DNA of 64,000 bases from Desulfofundulus kuznetsovii DSM 6115 (GTDB lineage: Bacteria > Bacillota > Desulfotomaculia > Desulfotomaculales > Desulfovirgulaceae), in contig NC_015573.1 of the NCBI RefSeq assembly GCF_000214705.1, forward strand, positions 2,239,001 to 2,303,000, in the 5' to 3' direction. The notes below the pieces were generated by a model. That model did not search any database. It worked only from the letters and a program-made list of their open reading frames with translations, and was not told the origin of the DNA. Positions 54,641 to 64,000 of this stretch are shown here, piece after piece. The first letter of the stretch is position 1. Every line of letters starts with the position of its first letter. The translations under genes were made by a program, and so were the position numbers.

Positions 54641-55690
54641 TTAGCGTAACGCCTCCACAATGGCCTCCCACTGGCAATACTGTTCCACGTTTTCCAGGGC
54701 TACTTTAATTCCGGTGGTATCGCCCGGCTTTAAACGACGGGACAAGTGGCTGATTTTTTCGATAGTAGTATAGGTATCATAGTGAACCAGGATCAGCGGT
54801 ACCCCCTTTTCCTGCGCCCGGGCAATTACCTTCACGTCGGGATAGAGGCCTCCGGTCAGGATGAGCACTGAAGTGCTGGTTTCCAGGGCGGCCAGGGCAA
54901 CATCGGCCCGGTCGCCACCCAGAATCACCGCCTTATCGGCAGTGCGGCGGAAATAGGTCAGGGCGCTCTCGGCGGTCATGGCGCCGACCACCACATCCTC
55001 CACCAGGCGCTTTAGATTCTCGCTGCCGGTCACGATTTCCCCGCCCAGAACTTCATAGTATTCTTCCACGGTAGGGGAAGCAATTTCCGGGCGGCGCGGA
55101 ATCACACCCAGAGTGCGGTAACCGTTTTCTTCTAAAATGGGCCGGTAGATACCTTCGATCTTGGCCAAAAGGGGACGGGGAATATTATTGAAAACATTGC
55201 CCAGCAGATTTACCCCCGCCGCGGTAAGGCTGCGGTTAAAGAACAGGACCTGGTCAAAGCCAAAATCATTTTCAATGTTTAACACCAGCAATACCTGAGC
55301 GTCCAGTTGTCTGGCCAGGGTAATATCGTCCAGCCCGCAGGCGGCGTAAGCGTAGGGGTAGGCCGCCCCGCCGATAATCACCACATCGGCACCTGCGGAG
55401 ATCTGCTCGTAAGCCGCGCGAACCTTGGAAAGGGCGTCTTTACAACCGTTCCCGGACAGATAGGACGGTCCGATCATCCGGGGAACTATTAGTTCCAGGG
55501 GCACGTCCATCCCCAGCACTTCCCGCATTAAAACGGCATCCTCATCCACCCGTTCCGCTCCCCGGGAAGGACTCCCGATGGGCTTAAAGTAGGCGACCCG
55601 AAACCCTTCTTTCTGTAATTTTTGAGCCAGGCCCAGGGCCAGGGCCGTTTTACCGCTGGCCGGAGTGCCCATAATGTACAGATTTTTCAT
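54641..55690 (-). CDS. BioD-like P-loop protein with DRTGG domain
   Basis: A 349-residue protein. The N-terminal half is a dethiobiotin-synthetase-like NTPase (IMGTPASGKTALALGLAQKL). The C-terminal half is a DRTGG domain (about 215-320) like the N-terminal part of long phosphotransacetylases. The catalytic phosphotransacetylase domain is absent, so the common phosphotransacetylase label should not be taken as an activity. It is coupled to the ADP-forming acetyl-CoA synthetase gene 12 bp upstream and may regulate it. Confidence 0.82.
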   Translation of the reverse strand: MKNLYIMGTPASGKTALALGLAQKLQKEGFRVAYFKPIGSPSRGAERVDEDAVLMREVLGMDVPLELIVPRMIGPSYLSGNGCKDALSKVRAAYEQISAGADVVIIGGAAYPYAYAACGLDDITLARQLDAQVLLVLNIENDFGFDQVLFFNRSLTAAGVNLLGNVFNNIPRPLLAKIEGIYRPILEENGYRTLGVIPRRPEIASPTVEEYYEVLGGEIVTGSENLKRLVEDVVVGAMTAESALTYFRRTADKAVILGGDRADVALAALETSTSVLILTGGLYPDVKVIARAQEKGVPLILVHYDTYTTIEKISHLSRRLKPGDTTGIKVALENVEQYCQWEAIVEALR

Positions 55691-55702
55691 CAGGTCAACA
55701 CC

Positions 55703-57805
55703 TCACGATATGGTAATTTTGATATCAAGGGCACTTAAGCCCTGGTTATAGACAAAGACGGGGTTAATATCGATTTCATTGATCTCCGGGAAATCCAGCA
55801 CCAGCCGGGCCGTGCGCCCGATGGCTTCCACCAGCGCCGGCAGGTCGGCCGGCTTCTCGCCCCGGTAACCCCGCAAGAGGGTATAGGCCTTGGTTTCAGA
55901 TAGCATGGCCTCAATCTCCCGCCGGGTGAGCCCCTGGGCCAGACGGAAGGAAACATCTTTAAGCAGGTTGACGTAAATACCGCCCAGACCGCAGGCAATC
56001 ATGGGGCCAAACTGGACATCCCGGGTCATGCCGATGATCAGCTCCACACCCCTGGGCATCATTTTCTGTACCTCTATGCCGTAGACCACAGCCTGGGGCA
56101 GCAGGCGATGGACGTTCTCCATAATCTCGATGAAACCTTTGCGTACTGCTTCGGGGGAATCAAGGCCAATTTTTACGCCACCCACGTCGGTCTTGTGCAG
56201 GATCTTGGGAGAGGCCACCTTGAGCACCACCGGGTAGCCCATTTTTTCGGCTTCCTCCACCGCCTCCTCGGGGGTGGTGGCCAGGGAAATGGGAGCGGCC
56301 GGGATACCGTACGCCCTGGCAACGGCTGCCGCTTCGCTGCCCAGCAGCACCAGGCGGTTATCCCGCATGACATCGTAAAAAACGGCCTTGACTGCTTTCT
56401 TGTCCACATCGGGATAGTTCAAATCACTTTCCCCCGCGGGAGCACTGCGAAATTCACTGTAACTAACCAATCCGTTGATCGCTGCAATAGCCGGCTCGGG
56501 GAAGGTAAAACAGGTCATGCCGGCTTCGGACATGAGCCGTGCCCCTTCAGCCATGGATTCGCCGCCCAGGTAAACGCCCATAATTGGCTTGTGGGGATAT
56601 TTCTTTTGCAGCTCAATCACGGCCTGGGTGGTTTCCAGGGGCTGGGCCACGGCGGTGGGACACATTAAAACCACGACACTGTCCACATTGGGGTCGGCAA
56701 GAACCCTCTCCAGGGCAAAACGATAACGGTCGGCCCTGGCATCACCCAGCACGTCCACCGGGTTGTACAGGGCGGCCTCGGCGGGTAGCCCCCCGCGCAA
56801 TTCCTCAATTGTTTCTTTGGTAAACCTGGCCATGGTCAGGGATCTGGCTTCCACATTGTCCGTAGCCACAATGCCCGGACCCCCGGAGTTGGTCACAATG
56901 GCCACCCTCTTGCCGGCCGGAACCGGACAACGGGAAAAGGCAATGGCCAGCTCAAAGAGCTCGGTCATGGACCGGGCGCGGATTACGCCGCACTGCCGGA
57001 AGGCCGTGTCGTAAGCCAGGTCACTACCGGCCAGGGCACCGGTGTGGGAAGAAGCGGCCTGGGCACCGGCCTGGCTTGTGCCGGACTTGAGAATGATTAC
57101 GGGTTTTTTACGGGTGGCCTCGCGGACCACTTCCAGGAAACGGGGCCCGTCGGCCACGTCTTCCAGATAGCAGGCGATTACGCGGGTATAGGGGTCACCG
57201 GCAGCTTCGGCAATGAAATCTATTTCCGAAAGATCTCCTTTATTGCCCAGGCTGACCATCTTGCTGAAACCAAGACCAACGGAGCGGCTCCAGTCCAGGA
57301 TGGCAATCAGGGTGGCACCACTCTGGGAGAGGAAGGCTATGTCGCCTTTCAAGGGGGAAGTTTTGGTAAAAGAAGCGTTGATGGGCGTATGGGTGTCCAT
57401 CATGCCCACGCAGTTTGGCCCCAGCATACGCATGCCATACTGGCGGCAGATGGCTACCAGCTCTTTTTCGAGATCCAGACCTTCCTTTCCGATTTCCTTA
57501 AACCCGGCAGTAACCACTACCAGGTTTTTAACACCCTTTTCCCCGCACTCTCTGGCTACATCCACGGTTCTGGCTGCGGGAACGGCCACAACGACCAGGT
57601 CCACCTGCTCCGGAATGGCCATAACCGATGGATAAACCGTTAAACCCTCAATCTCCTCCTCCTTGGGATTGACCGGATAAATTTGTCCCGGAAATCCTGA
57701 CTCGATTAGATTCTTCACTATGGAGTGGCCTACTTTACCGGGTTTTTTTGAGGCACCGACAACGGCTACCGCATTCGGGTTGTAAAAGTTGTTCAGTAGT
57801 CCCAC
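55703..57805 (-). CDS. Acetate-CoA ligase (ADP-forming), fused alpha-beta
   Basis: A 700-residue protein. It has a CoA-binding domain (NPNAVAVVGASKKPGKVGHSI), a succinyl-CoA-ligase-like domain with phospho-His in SSHTGALAGSD, and a C-terminal ATP-grasp domain (GYPVVLKVASPKILHKTDVGGV). It converts acyl-CoA, ADP and phosphate to acid and ATP, giving substrate-level ATP in anaerobes. Start GTG 57805 follows GGGGTG. Acetyl-CoA is the default substrate; aryl or branched acyl-CoAs are possible. Confidence 0.9.
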   Translation of the reverse strand: MGLLNNFYNPNAVAVVGASKKPGKVGHSIVKNLIESGFPGQIYPVNPKEEEIEGLTVYPSVMAIPEQVDLVVVAVPAARTVDVARECGEKGVKNLVVVTAGFKEIGKEGLDLEKELVAICRQYGMRMLGPNCVGMMDTHTPINASFTKTSPLKGDIAFLSQSGATLIAILDWSRSVGLGFSKMVSLGNKGDLSEIDFIAEAAGDPYTRVIACYLEDVADGPRFLEVVREATRKKPVIILKSGTSQAGAQAASSHTGALAGSDLAYDTAFRQCGVIRARSMTELFELAIAFSRCPVPAGKRVAIVTNSGGPGIVATDNVEARSLTMARFTKETIEELRGGLPAEAALYNPVDVLGDARADRYRFALERVLADPNVDSVVVLMCPTAVAQPLETTQAVIELQKKYPHKPIMGVYLGGESMAEGARLMSEAGMTCFTFPEPAIAAINGLVSYSEFRSAPAGESDLNYPDVDKKAVKAVFYDVMRDNRLVLLGSEAAAVARAYGIPAAPISLATTPEEAVEEAEKMGYPVVLKVASPKILHKTDVGGVKIGLDSPEAVRKGFIEIMENVHRLLPQAVVYGIEVQKMMPRGVELIIGMTRDVQFGPMIACGLGGIYVNLLKDVSFRLAQGLTRREIEAMLSETKAYTLLRGYRGEKPADLPALVEAIGRTARLVLDFPEINEIDINPVFVYNQGLSALDIKITIS

Positions 57806-58067
57806 ATTCTCACCCCTTCTTGGTGCAAATTGAGCGAAAACTTAAAAACCAATTATACAGCATACAATACGTTTCTTTTCTTCAATTATAAAGGGGTGAA
57901 AAGTGTGAGTAAATAGCTACTTCGGGCACGAATTAAAATAGTAATTTTGTAAATTGAACGAAAATGAGATTTTAATGTTTTGCGTCATTTTTCAAATAAA
58001 AAGGCTATACTAATAGTTGCATTCGAGGCCGGAAAAGATCCTTAAGTTTTATTCACCTCAGTAGTTT

Positions 58068-58799
58068 TTACTTTGTTACCGGCCACAGGTTGCGTAAATC
58101 TGCCGTCTTGAGAGCATTGAGAAAGCGCAGGTGCAATTCGGGATATCTGATAAGTAGATTAGCCACGAACTCCCTCATTTCCTGCCGTTTGGTCCTGCCG
58201 TTAACGGGACAGGGATTTTCTAAAATGGGCAGGTTTTTTTGCCGCGCCATTTCCCGTACGTGCTCCTGGGTCAAGTAGATTAAAGGACGGATCATGGTGA
58301 CATCGCTCCGGCTTAAATAAGTAATAGGAGAAAAAGTACGAAACTGCCCGGTGTAAAAAAGGCTCATGAAAAAGGTTTCAATTACATCATCCAGGTGATG
58401 TCCCAGGGCCACTTTGTTGCATCCCAGGTCCCGGGCGGTATTGTTTAAAGCCCCCCGGCGCAGGTTGGCACACAGGGCACAGGGGTTTTTCTCCTGCCGG
58501 ATATCGAAAACCACCTCGGCAATATTGGTGGGTTTATAGTAAAAAGGAACCCCTTCGTGCTCACAAAACTCCCGCAACACGTTTACTTCCATGTCCCAGC
58601 CGGGATCTACATAAATGCCGTGCAGGGAAAATTTAATGGGTGCCATCCGCCGGACAAGGTTCAGGATATGCAAGAGCACGCTGCTGTCCTTCCCCCCGGA
58701 AAGGCCCACCGCCACCCGGTCCCCATCTGCAATCATGCCGTAATCCACAATGGCCCGCTTTACCCGGGTTACCACATACCGCTGAAACTCTTTGCTCAA
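58068..58799 (-). CDS. ttcA: TtcA-family tRNA thiolase
   Basis: A 243-residue PP-loop protein. SGGKDS binds ATP; CALC, a later Cys in ENPCPVNG and the GHHLDDVIETFFM segment are those of TtcA/TtuA enzymes that bind an Fe-S cluster and thiolate tRNA bases (2-thiocytidine or a related base). The tRNA position is not certain. Confidence 0.85.
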   Translation of the reverse strand: MSKEFQRYVVTRVKRAIVDYGMIADGDRVAVGLSGGKDSSVLLHILNLVRRMAPIKFSLHGIYVDPGWDMEVNVLREFCEHEGVPFYYKPTNIAEVVFDIRQEKNPCALCANLRRGALNNTARDLGCNKVALGHHLDDVIETFFMSLFYTGQFRTFSPITYLSRSDVTMIRPLIYLTQEHVREMARQKNLPILENPCPVNGRTKRQEMREFVANLLIRYPELHLRFLNALKTADLRNLWPVTK

Positions 58800-58983
58800 G
58801 ATTGAACCGCTCCTTGAACATTCGAAAGTTAACCCTTCAAGTACATTACACCCTAATTATATTTGCCGTTACTGTTCTGTCAAAGGTAAATAACAACAGC
58901 TGGCCCGGAGGTATTTTAGATTAAGCATGCGGCAGGATTTTTATTGTATCATATAGAAAGAACAAGCTTATAGTTTTTTTGAC

Positions 58984-59292
58984 GTAAATGTTCAGTGATC
59001 CCGCTATGGTGCCGCGTTGTCCACGCTCACTCCAGTGCTCCGCGCTGACAGCACCGCGGCTCGCTTCGGACCGGACTAGCGGCGCTGCAAATGCGGCATG
59101 GCTGTTGTATCTTACTGTCATCTTTTTGTCGTTTTTGTAAGTTACCTTTTCTAAAGCTACACTTCGGTGCCGCTGGTTTCGCGCCGCAGTCCGGTTACCC
59201 TCGCTTCGCCGGGTGCTGTTACCAGCGCTTCGCAAGTCGTTCGCTTTGGACAACGCGGCACCTGCCAGTGGTAGCGGCTTTACTTGAACAGT
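58984..59292. repeat. Long hairpin (MITE-like) repeat element
   Basis: GGTGCCGCGTTGTCC (59008) and GGACAACGCGGCACC (ends 59262) are 15-bp perfect inverted arms. They are extended outwards by CCGCTA/TAGCGG and GTAAATGTTCA/TGAACAGTTAC with small gaps, and the interior also pairs in parts. Related pieces lie at 13358-13390, 27205-27233, 28165-28265 and 33771-33801. There is no convincing coding frame. Apart from it, 58800-59395 holds only the two flanking gene starts. Confidence 0.75.
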
Positions 59293-59395
59293 TACTTTTC
59301 GACGAAGAGCAACGTAATTTTGAAACTTAAGCTTTCTTTTTGCCTTCGTCTGAATATTCTTGGAAATAATCTTCCGAAAGGTGTTGCAACTTTCC

Positions 59396-60313
59396 ATGAA
59401 TATAAAACAGCTGGAAGCATTTTTGCTGGTCGCTGAACTGCGCAATTTTACCAAAACCGCCGGACAACTGGGGATGAGCCAGCCGGCGGTAAGCTTTCAG
59501 ATTAAAGCGCTGGAGGAAGAGCTGGGCGTCACCCTTTTGGAGCGCAATGAAAAAAAGGTGTTGCTTACTGAGGCCGGACGGCTTCTCTACCCGGAAATCA
59601 AGCAAATGGTACGCCATTACCGGAAAATCCGGGCTATGGTCAATGAACTACAGGGGTTGAAAAGCGGCCATCTCATGCTGGGAGCCACCAGTATGCCTGC
59701 CGAATGCCTGCTCCCCATTTTTATCGGCGGTTTCCGGGAGCAGTACCCGGGAGTCCGGGTAAGCCTGCAGGTGGGCAATAGCGCTACAGTGGCACGCTGG
59801 TTACAGGACCGGGAGATCGACATTGGCGTTTTGGGAGCGGCAATGGGTGGAGAGAGCATCGAATACCACCCCTGGTTGGAAGACGAATTGATCTTTATCG
59901 TTCCCTCCTGGCACCCCTGGGCGGGCAACAACATCTCCCTGGAGGAGTTGACCCGCGAGCCGCTGATTATCCGTGAAGCCGGTTCGGGCACCAGGCAGGC
60001 TCTGGAGGCCAAACTGGCCGAACACAACATTAACGTGGAGCATTTTCCCAGCATACTTGAACTGGGCAGCAGCCAGTCCATGGTGCAGGCGGTCCGGGCC
60101 GGGCTGGGGATAGCCGCGGTTTCCCGCCGTGCGGCCCACGACGCCCTGGAAACAGGCAAAGTGGCGCGGGTAATTATCCCGGGGATGCAAATACGTTACT
60201 ACCTCTACCTGGCCTGGCCCCGGCAGGTCGGCAACGGCCTCTCAGCCAGCATCTTCAAAAGCTTCCTCATGGACAGGGAACTATGCCGCCGTTTGTTGGG
60301 GAAAACGGGCTAA
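59396..60313 (+). CDS. LysR-family regulator
   Basis: A 305-residue regulator with an N-terminal winged helix (MNIKQLEAFLLVAELRNFTKTAGQLGMSQPAVSFQIKALEEELG) and a periplasmic-binding-type effector domain. ATG 59396 is preferred over 59360. It resembles the CysB/CysL/selenium-metabolism group. The neighbouring ttcA is divergent across about 600 bp, so control of it is possible but not shown. Confidence 0.88.
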   Translation: MNIKQLEAFLLVAELRNFTKTAGQLGMSQPAVSFQIKALEEELGVTLLERNEKKVLLTEAGRLLYPEIKQMVRHYRKIRAMVNELQGLKSGHLMLGATSMPAECLLPIFIGGFREQYPGVRVSLQVGNSATVARWLQDREIDIGVLGAAMGGESIEYHPWLEDELIFIVPSWHPWAGNNISLEELTREPLIIREAGSGTRQALEAKLAEHNINVEHFPSILELGSSQSMVQAVRAGLGIAAVSRRAAHDALETGKVARVIIPGMQIRYYLYLAWPRQVGNGLSASIFKSFLMDRELCRRLLGKTG

Positions 60314-60510
60314 CGCCGGGGATTTCAACCGCATGGTTGGATGGCAGATACCCTTTGCCTCCAATGCCGTCCGGTAGGAGAAATGTTATGGCCGGCATAG
60401 ATCCGGCGTTTTTGCCCAAAGATTACAGTAAAATTCTTAAAAGCGCTAAAGACCTGCGACACACGAATGATTGCGACGATTTCTACCTTGGTACCAAAGC
60501 GCACAGAATT

Positions 60511-60546
60511 AGAGTCCCGGACTATTCCGGGACTCTCGGGTTTTTT
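60511..60546 (+). terminator. Terminator of the lysR transcript
   Basis: AGAGTCCCGG-ACTATT-CCGGGACTCT is followed by CGGGTTTTTT. It lies 200 bp beyond lysR and just before convergent hydA; the bases between hold no gene. Confidence 0.85.
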
Positions 60547-60579
60547 GAACACCTGTTCTCCGGGGTTTATGTTGGGGTT

Positions 60580-62304
60580 TTAAAACCGCTCTCTGGGAGT
60601 GTAGTGGGTGTGCAGAAGCTCGTGGGACTTGTGCCCCAGGGGCTCGCCCAGGAACTCCCTGTACAGGGCCTGTACGGCCGGGTTTTCGTGGGATTTACGC
60701 AGCGGCATCTGCCGGTCGACCTGGTAGATGGCCGCGATACGCCTGGCCCGGATCTCGTTGTCCACGGGAACCGGCTGGCCGCCGCCGCCGATACACCCGC
60801 CGGGGCAGCACATGATTTCAATGAAGTGGTACTCCCTTTCCTTGTTCACCACGGCATCCAGGATCTTGCGGGCATTGCCGAGCCCGTGGGCCACGGCTAC
60901 TTTCAACTCCGTCCCGGCCAGGTTGACGGAAGCTTCCTTCACCCCTTCCAGCCCGCGGACCTCCTCAAAGTCCAGGGACACCAGGGTGGCACCCGTGACC
61001 AGTTCATAAGCGGTGCGCAGGGCCGCTTCCATCACCCCACCGGTGGCCCCGAAGATGACCCCCGCCCCGGTGGAAATACCCAGGGGTGCGTCGTAATCTT
61101 CCTCGGGAAGGGAGTCAAAATCAATACCCGCCTGCTTGAGCATCCTGCCCAGTTCCCGGGTGGTGAGCACCACGTCCACATCCCGGTAGCCGCTGGAGTT
61201 CATCTCCGGGCGGCCGGCTTCGTATTTTTTCGCCGTACAGGGCATGATGGAAACTACGAAGATCCTGGCCGGATCGATACCTTCTTTTTGCGCATAGTAG
61301 GTCTTGGCCAGGGCACCGAACATCTGCTGCGGCGATTTGCAGGTTGATAAGTTGGGCAGCAGGTTGGGGTAAAAGTGCTCAATAAACTTGATCCACCCCG
61401 GGCTGCACGAGGTAATCAGGGGGAGCCTGCCGCCGTTCTGCAAGCGGTGAATTAACTCGCTACCCTCTTCCATAATCGTTAAATCAGCGGTAAAATCAGT
61501 ATCAAAGACTTTATCAAATCCCAGGCGCCTTAAAGCGGCCACCAGCTTGCCCGTGACAATGCTTCCCGGTTCCAGGCCGAACATCTCGCCGATGCTTACC
61601 CGTACGGCAGGGGCGGTTTGCACCACCACGTGCTTTTCCGGGTCGGCCAGGGCGGCCCAAACTTTGTCCGTTTCATCCCGCTCGTGAATGGCCGCCGTGG
61701 GACAAACCAGTGAGCACTGGCCGCAGTTGACACAGTTTACCTCGCCCAGCGGGGCCAGGAAGGCCGGTGCCACCACGGTATCAAAGCCCCGTTCCTGGAC
61801 GGCAATGGCGCTGACCCCCTGCACCTTTTCGCACACCGCCACGCAGCGGCGGCAAAGGACGCACTTGCGCGGGTCACGGATTATAGAGGGGCTGGAATCG
61901 TCCACCTCGTAGGGAGACATCTCCCCCTGGAGGCGAATTTCTCCCACTCCCAGCTCGGCAGCCAGTTGCTGCAGTTCGCAGCCTGTATTGCGTACACAGG
62001 TCAGGCACTCCTGGGGGTGGTTGGACATGATCAATTCCAGATTAAGCCGGCGCGCGTGCCGTACCGCCGGTGTATTGGTATGAACCACCATCCCCTCGGC
62101 GGCCCGGGTTACACAGGCTGCCACCAGCGCGCGGGCTCCCTCTACCTGCACCAGGCAAAGGCGGCAGGCACCGATGACGTTCAACTCCTCCAGGTAACAG
62201 AGCGTGGGGATTTTTACCCCAGCCTGCCTGGCCGCCGCCAGGATGGTGGTACCGGGCGGCACCTGAACCTGCCGCCCATCTATAGTAAGCGTCACCAGGG
62301 ACAT
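60580..62304 (-). CDS. hydA: [FeFe] hydrogenase catalytic subunit, NAD(P)-linked type
   Basis: A 574-residue hydrogenase. In order: an N-terminal 2Fe-2S domain (CYLEELNVIGACRLC), a His-Cys3 4Fe-4S site (HPQECLTCVRNTGC), two 4Fe-4S clusters (CVLCRRCVAVC and CVNCGQCSLVC), and the H-cluster motifs TSCSPGW, MPCTAKK and MCCPGGCIGGGG. It makes or uses H2. ATG 62304 follows the stop of the NuoF-like gene by 17 bp, so they form a HydA/HydB-type complex. Confidence 0.96.
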   Translation of the reverse strand: MSLVTLTIDGRQVQVPPGTTILAAARQAGVKIPTLCYLEELNVIGACRLCLVQVEGARALVAACVTRAAEGMVVHTNTPAVRHARRLNLELIMSNHPQECLTCVRNTGCELQQLAAELGVGEIRLQGEMSPYEVDDSSPSIIRDPRKCVLCRRCVAVCEKVQGVSAIAVQERGFDTVVAPAFLAPLGEVNCVNCGQCSLVCPTAAIHERDETDKVWAALADPEKHVVVQTAPAVRVSIGEMFGLEPGSIVTGKLVAALRRLGFDKVFDTDFTADLTIMEEGSELIHRLQNGGRLPLITSCSPGWIKFIEHFYPNLLPNLSTCKSPQQMFGALAKTYYAQKEGIDPARIFVVSIMPCTAKKYEAGRPEMNSSGYRDVDVVLTTRELGRMLKQAGIDFDSLPEEDYDAPLGISTGAGVIFGATGGVMEAALRTAYELVTGATLVSLDFEEVRGLEGVKEASVNLAGTELKVAVAHGLGNARKILDAVVNKEREYHFIEIMCCPGGCIGGGGQPVPVDNEIRARRIAAIYQVDRQMPLRKSHENPAVQALYREFLGEPLGHKSHELLHTHYTPRERF

Positions 62305-62320
62305 GTCTCTCCCTCCAGCT

Positions 62321-64000
62321 TTAAATGGTATAGATAGCACCAAACTTGCACTTTTCCATACACGTGCCGCACCGGAGGCATTTTTCCAGATCTATCCGGT
62401 GGGGCTTCTTTTTCTCTCCGGAAACAGCTTTTGCCGGACATACCAGGGCGCAGCGCCCGCAGCCGTTGCATTTTTCTTCGTCTATGGCGTACACCATCAA
62501 GGCGCGGCAAACCCCGGCGGGACACTTCTTGTGGTATATATGGGCTTCATACTCGTCGCGGAAATGGCGGATGGTGCTGAGCACGGGATTGGGGGCGGTC
62601 TGTCCGAGGCCGCACAGGGCGGAAGACTTGATGCCGTGCCCCAGCTCTTCCAGAAGCTCGATATCCCCATCCCGGCCCTCACCCCGGGTGATCCGCTCCA
62701 CAATCTCCAGCATGCGCTTGGTGCCGATGCGGCAGGGAGAACACTTGCCGCAGGACTCGTCCTGGACAAACTCGAGGAAGAACCGGGCCAGGTCCACCAT
62801 ACACGTATCCTCATCCATGATAATTAAACCGCCGGAGCCCATGATGGCTCCCAGTTGGGTCAGCGACTCGTAATCCACCGGCACGTCCAGGTAACGGGCC
62901 GGGATGCAGCCGCCGGAGGGGCCTCCCGTCTGCGCGGCCTTAAAACGCTTGCCTCCAGGGATGCCGCCGCCAATATCAAAGATAATTTCCCTCAAGGTGG
63001 TACCCATGGGCACCTCAACCAGACCGGTGTTGTTTACTTTACCGGCCAGGGCGAAGACCTTCGTTCCCTTGCTCTTCTCCGTACCGATGGAGGCAAACCA
63101 TTCGGGCCCGTTCAGGATAATGGGCGGGATGTTTGCCCATGTTTCCACGTTGTTGATCACCGTGGGCTTTCCCCAGAGGCCTTCCTGGGCGGGGAAGGGA
63201 GGTCTGGGCCTTGGTTCACCGCGGCGGCCTTCAATGGATGCCAGCAGGGCCGTTTCCTCGCCGCAGACAAAGGCGCCGGCTCCCACCCGGATTTCCACGT
63301 CGAAACTAAAGCCCGTGCCAAAGATGCTTTCTCCCAGCAGGCCGTATTCCCGGGCCTTTTCGATGGCCAGGCTCAATCTTTGCACCGCCAGGGGGTATTC
63401 GGCCCGGACATAAACGTAGCCCTGGTTTGCTCCTATGGCGTAGCCGCAGATGGCCATGGCTTCCAGCACGCTATGGGGGTCCCCTTCGAGAATACTTCTA
63501 TCCATAAAGGCGCCCGGATCGCCCTCGTCGGCGTTGCAGACCACGTACTTGGGCTTCCCCGGCGCTTTGGCTGAAAACTCCCACTTCAAGCCGGTCGGAA
63601 ATCCTGCGCCGCCCCGCCCCCGCAAGCCGGATTTTTTGATGCACTCGATGACTTCTTCCGGGGTCATGCTGGTAAGCACTTTGCCCAAAGCCCGGTACCC
63701 GTCGCGGGCAATGTATTCTTCCACCGATTCAGGGTTGATGATTCCCGTGTTGCGCAGGGCAATGCGGGTCTGCTTTTTAAAGAAATCTATCTGATCGGAG
63801 GTCACCGCCGTCTTGCCGTCTTCGGGCGCCTTGTACAGCAGGCGCTCCACCACCCGCCCCTTTAACAAATGTTCTTCGGCAATTTCCACTGCATCCGCGG
63901 GTTTTAACTGGCGGTAAAACACTCCCTCGGGATAAACCACAATTACCGGGCCCAGGTCGCAGGGACCCATACAGCCGGTTTCAACCACCTTCACTTCGCG
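62321..64000 (-). CDS. hydB: NuoF-like NADH-binding subunit of the hydrogenase, 5' end outside window
   Basis: 560 residues visible. The N-terminus ([13 protein letters not shown]) is the tail of a thioredoxin-like 2Fe-2S domain, so the start is beyond the right edge. Next come the FMN/NADH domain ([31 protein letters not shown]), SLBB, the NuoF 4Fe-4S site ([10 protein letters not shown]), and a C-terminal 2[4Fe-4S] ferredoxin ([22 protein letters not shown]). It links H2 to NADH, probably with flavin-based bifurcation. Confidence 0.96.
   Translation of the reverse strand, partial: REVKVVETGCMGPCDLGPVIVVYPEGVFYRQLKPADAVEIAEEHLLKGRVVERLLYKAPEDGKTAVTSDQIDFFKKQTRIALRNTGIINPESVEEYIARDGYRALGKVLTSMTPEEVIECIKKSGLRGRGGAGFPTGLKWEFSAKAPGKPKYVVCNADEGDPGAFMDRSILEGDPHSVLEAMAICGYAIGANQGYVYVRAEYPLAVQRLSLAIEKAREYGLLGESIFGTGFSFDVEIRVGAGAFVCGEETALLASIEGRRGEPRPRPPFPAQEGLWGKPTVINNVETWANIPPIILNGPEWFASIGTEKSKGTKVFALAGKVNNTGLVEVPMGTTLREIIFDIGGGIPGGKRFKAAQTGGPSGGCIPARYLDVPVDYESLTQLGAIMGSGGLIIMDEDTCMVDLARFFLEFVQDESCGKCSPCRIGTKRMLEIVERITRGEGRDGDIELLEELGHGIKSSALCGLGQTAPNPVLSTIRHFRDEYEAHIYHKKCPAGVCRALMVYAIDEEKCNGCGRCALVCPAKAVSGEKKKPHRIDLEKCLRCGTCMEKCKFGAIYTI

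Noticed and set aside
54641-55690. Functional phosphotransacetylase
   Set aside because: Only the BioD-like and DRTGG parts are present; the catalytic domain is absent.
58921-59454. Minus-strand frame of 177 codons between ttcA and lysR
   Set aside because: It covers an inverted repeat element and overlaps the lysR start, with no recognisable protein features.
60283-61347. 354-codon plus-strand frame opposite hydA
   Set aside because: It is the antisense shadow of hydA; the hydrogenase motifs on the minus strand are complete.

Overview
The window looks like chromosomal DNA of a spore-forming anaerobic Firmicute of the Desulfotomaculum/Pelotomaculum (Peptococcaceae) kind. This is inferred from the gene set: an [FeFe] hydrogenase with a NuoF-like partner, ADP-forming acetyl-CoA synthetase, a GerAB germination permease, a copper-amine-oxidase-type stalk protein, FapR-controlled fatty-acid genes, BioW-type biotin synthesis, cobalamin riboswitches and moderately high GC. 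No rRNA, tRNA, CRISPR array or intact transposon was seen.

Layout. 1-5150 (minus): two cobalamin riboswitches in series, then a DUF2162 membrane protein, an ExbB/TolQ-like protein, a DUF2149 protein with an ExbD-like Asp in its membrane helix, and a secreted or membrane-anchored CobN-like protein that runs off the left edge. 5150-7280 (plus): a BirA-box biotin operon (bioF, bioW). 7280-7960: an AbrB/PIN toxin-antitoxin pair. 8076-12670 (plus): a LytS/LytTR two-component system and a CstA-family carrier. 12700-14100: a macro-domain protein and a class I amidotransferase. 14284-24611 (minus): a complete phosphonate uptake and C-P lyase operon, phnF-D-C-E-G-H-I-J-K-L-M plus a TIM-barrel gene. 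24836-28336 (plus): pabA-pabB-pabC behind a leader with phased GAG triplets and an intrinsic terminator. 28350-32340: a mixed region with a stalk protein, an integrase stub, a GGDEF protein, a MazEF-like pair and an Rpn remnant. 32574-39107 (minus): an rRNA methyltransferase, then a five-gene operon that recycles SAM by-products. 39240-44840: an ArsR regulator with two small ferritin-like proteins, paralogous small membrane proteins, and two sister FAD oxidoreductases flanking a GerAB permease. 44877-54500 (minus): ftsY, rnc and the fab/plsX/fapR operon, then rpmF and a YceD-like gene. 54600-60313: ADP-forming acetyl-CoA synthetase with a DRTGG partner, a TtcA-like enzyme and a LysR regulator. 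60580-64000 (minus): the hydrogenase catalytic subunit and its flavoprotein partner, which is cut by the right edge.

The most promising under-described system is at the left end. A B12-repressed cassette combines an extracytoplasmic CobN-like chelatase that carries an unusual Tyr/Val repeat insert with ExbB/ExbD-like proton-channel parts and a polytopic carrier. This suggests ion-motive-force-driven handling of cobalt or a corrinoid outside the membrane. A second strong candidate is the SAM by-product operon. Its phosphorylase has the 6-oxopurine-type Asn/Ala substitutions and sits with a nucleoside deaminase, so recycling probably goes through inosine derivatives. Other noteworthy signals are a TRAP-like leader on the folate operon, a family of hairpin repeats scattered between genes, a shared inverted motif in both riboswitch arms and upstream of fapR, and a fabK gene without a canonical start codon at its conserved N-terminus.
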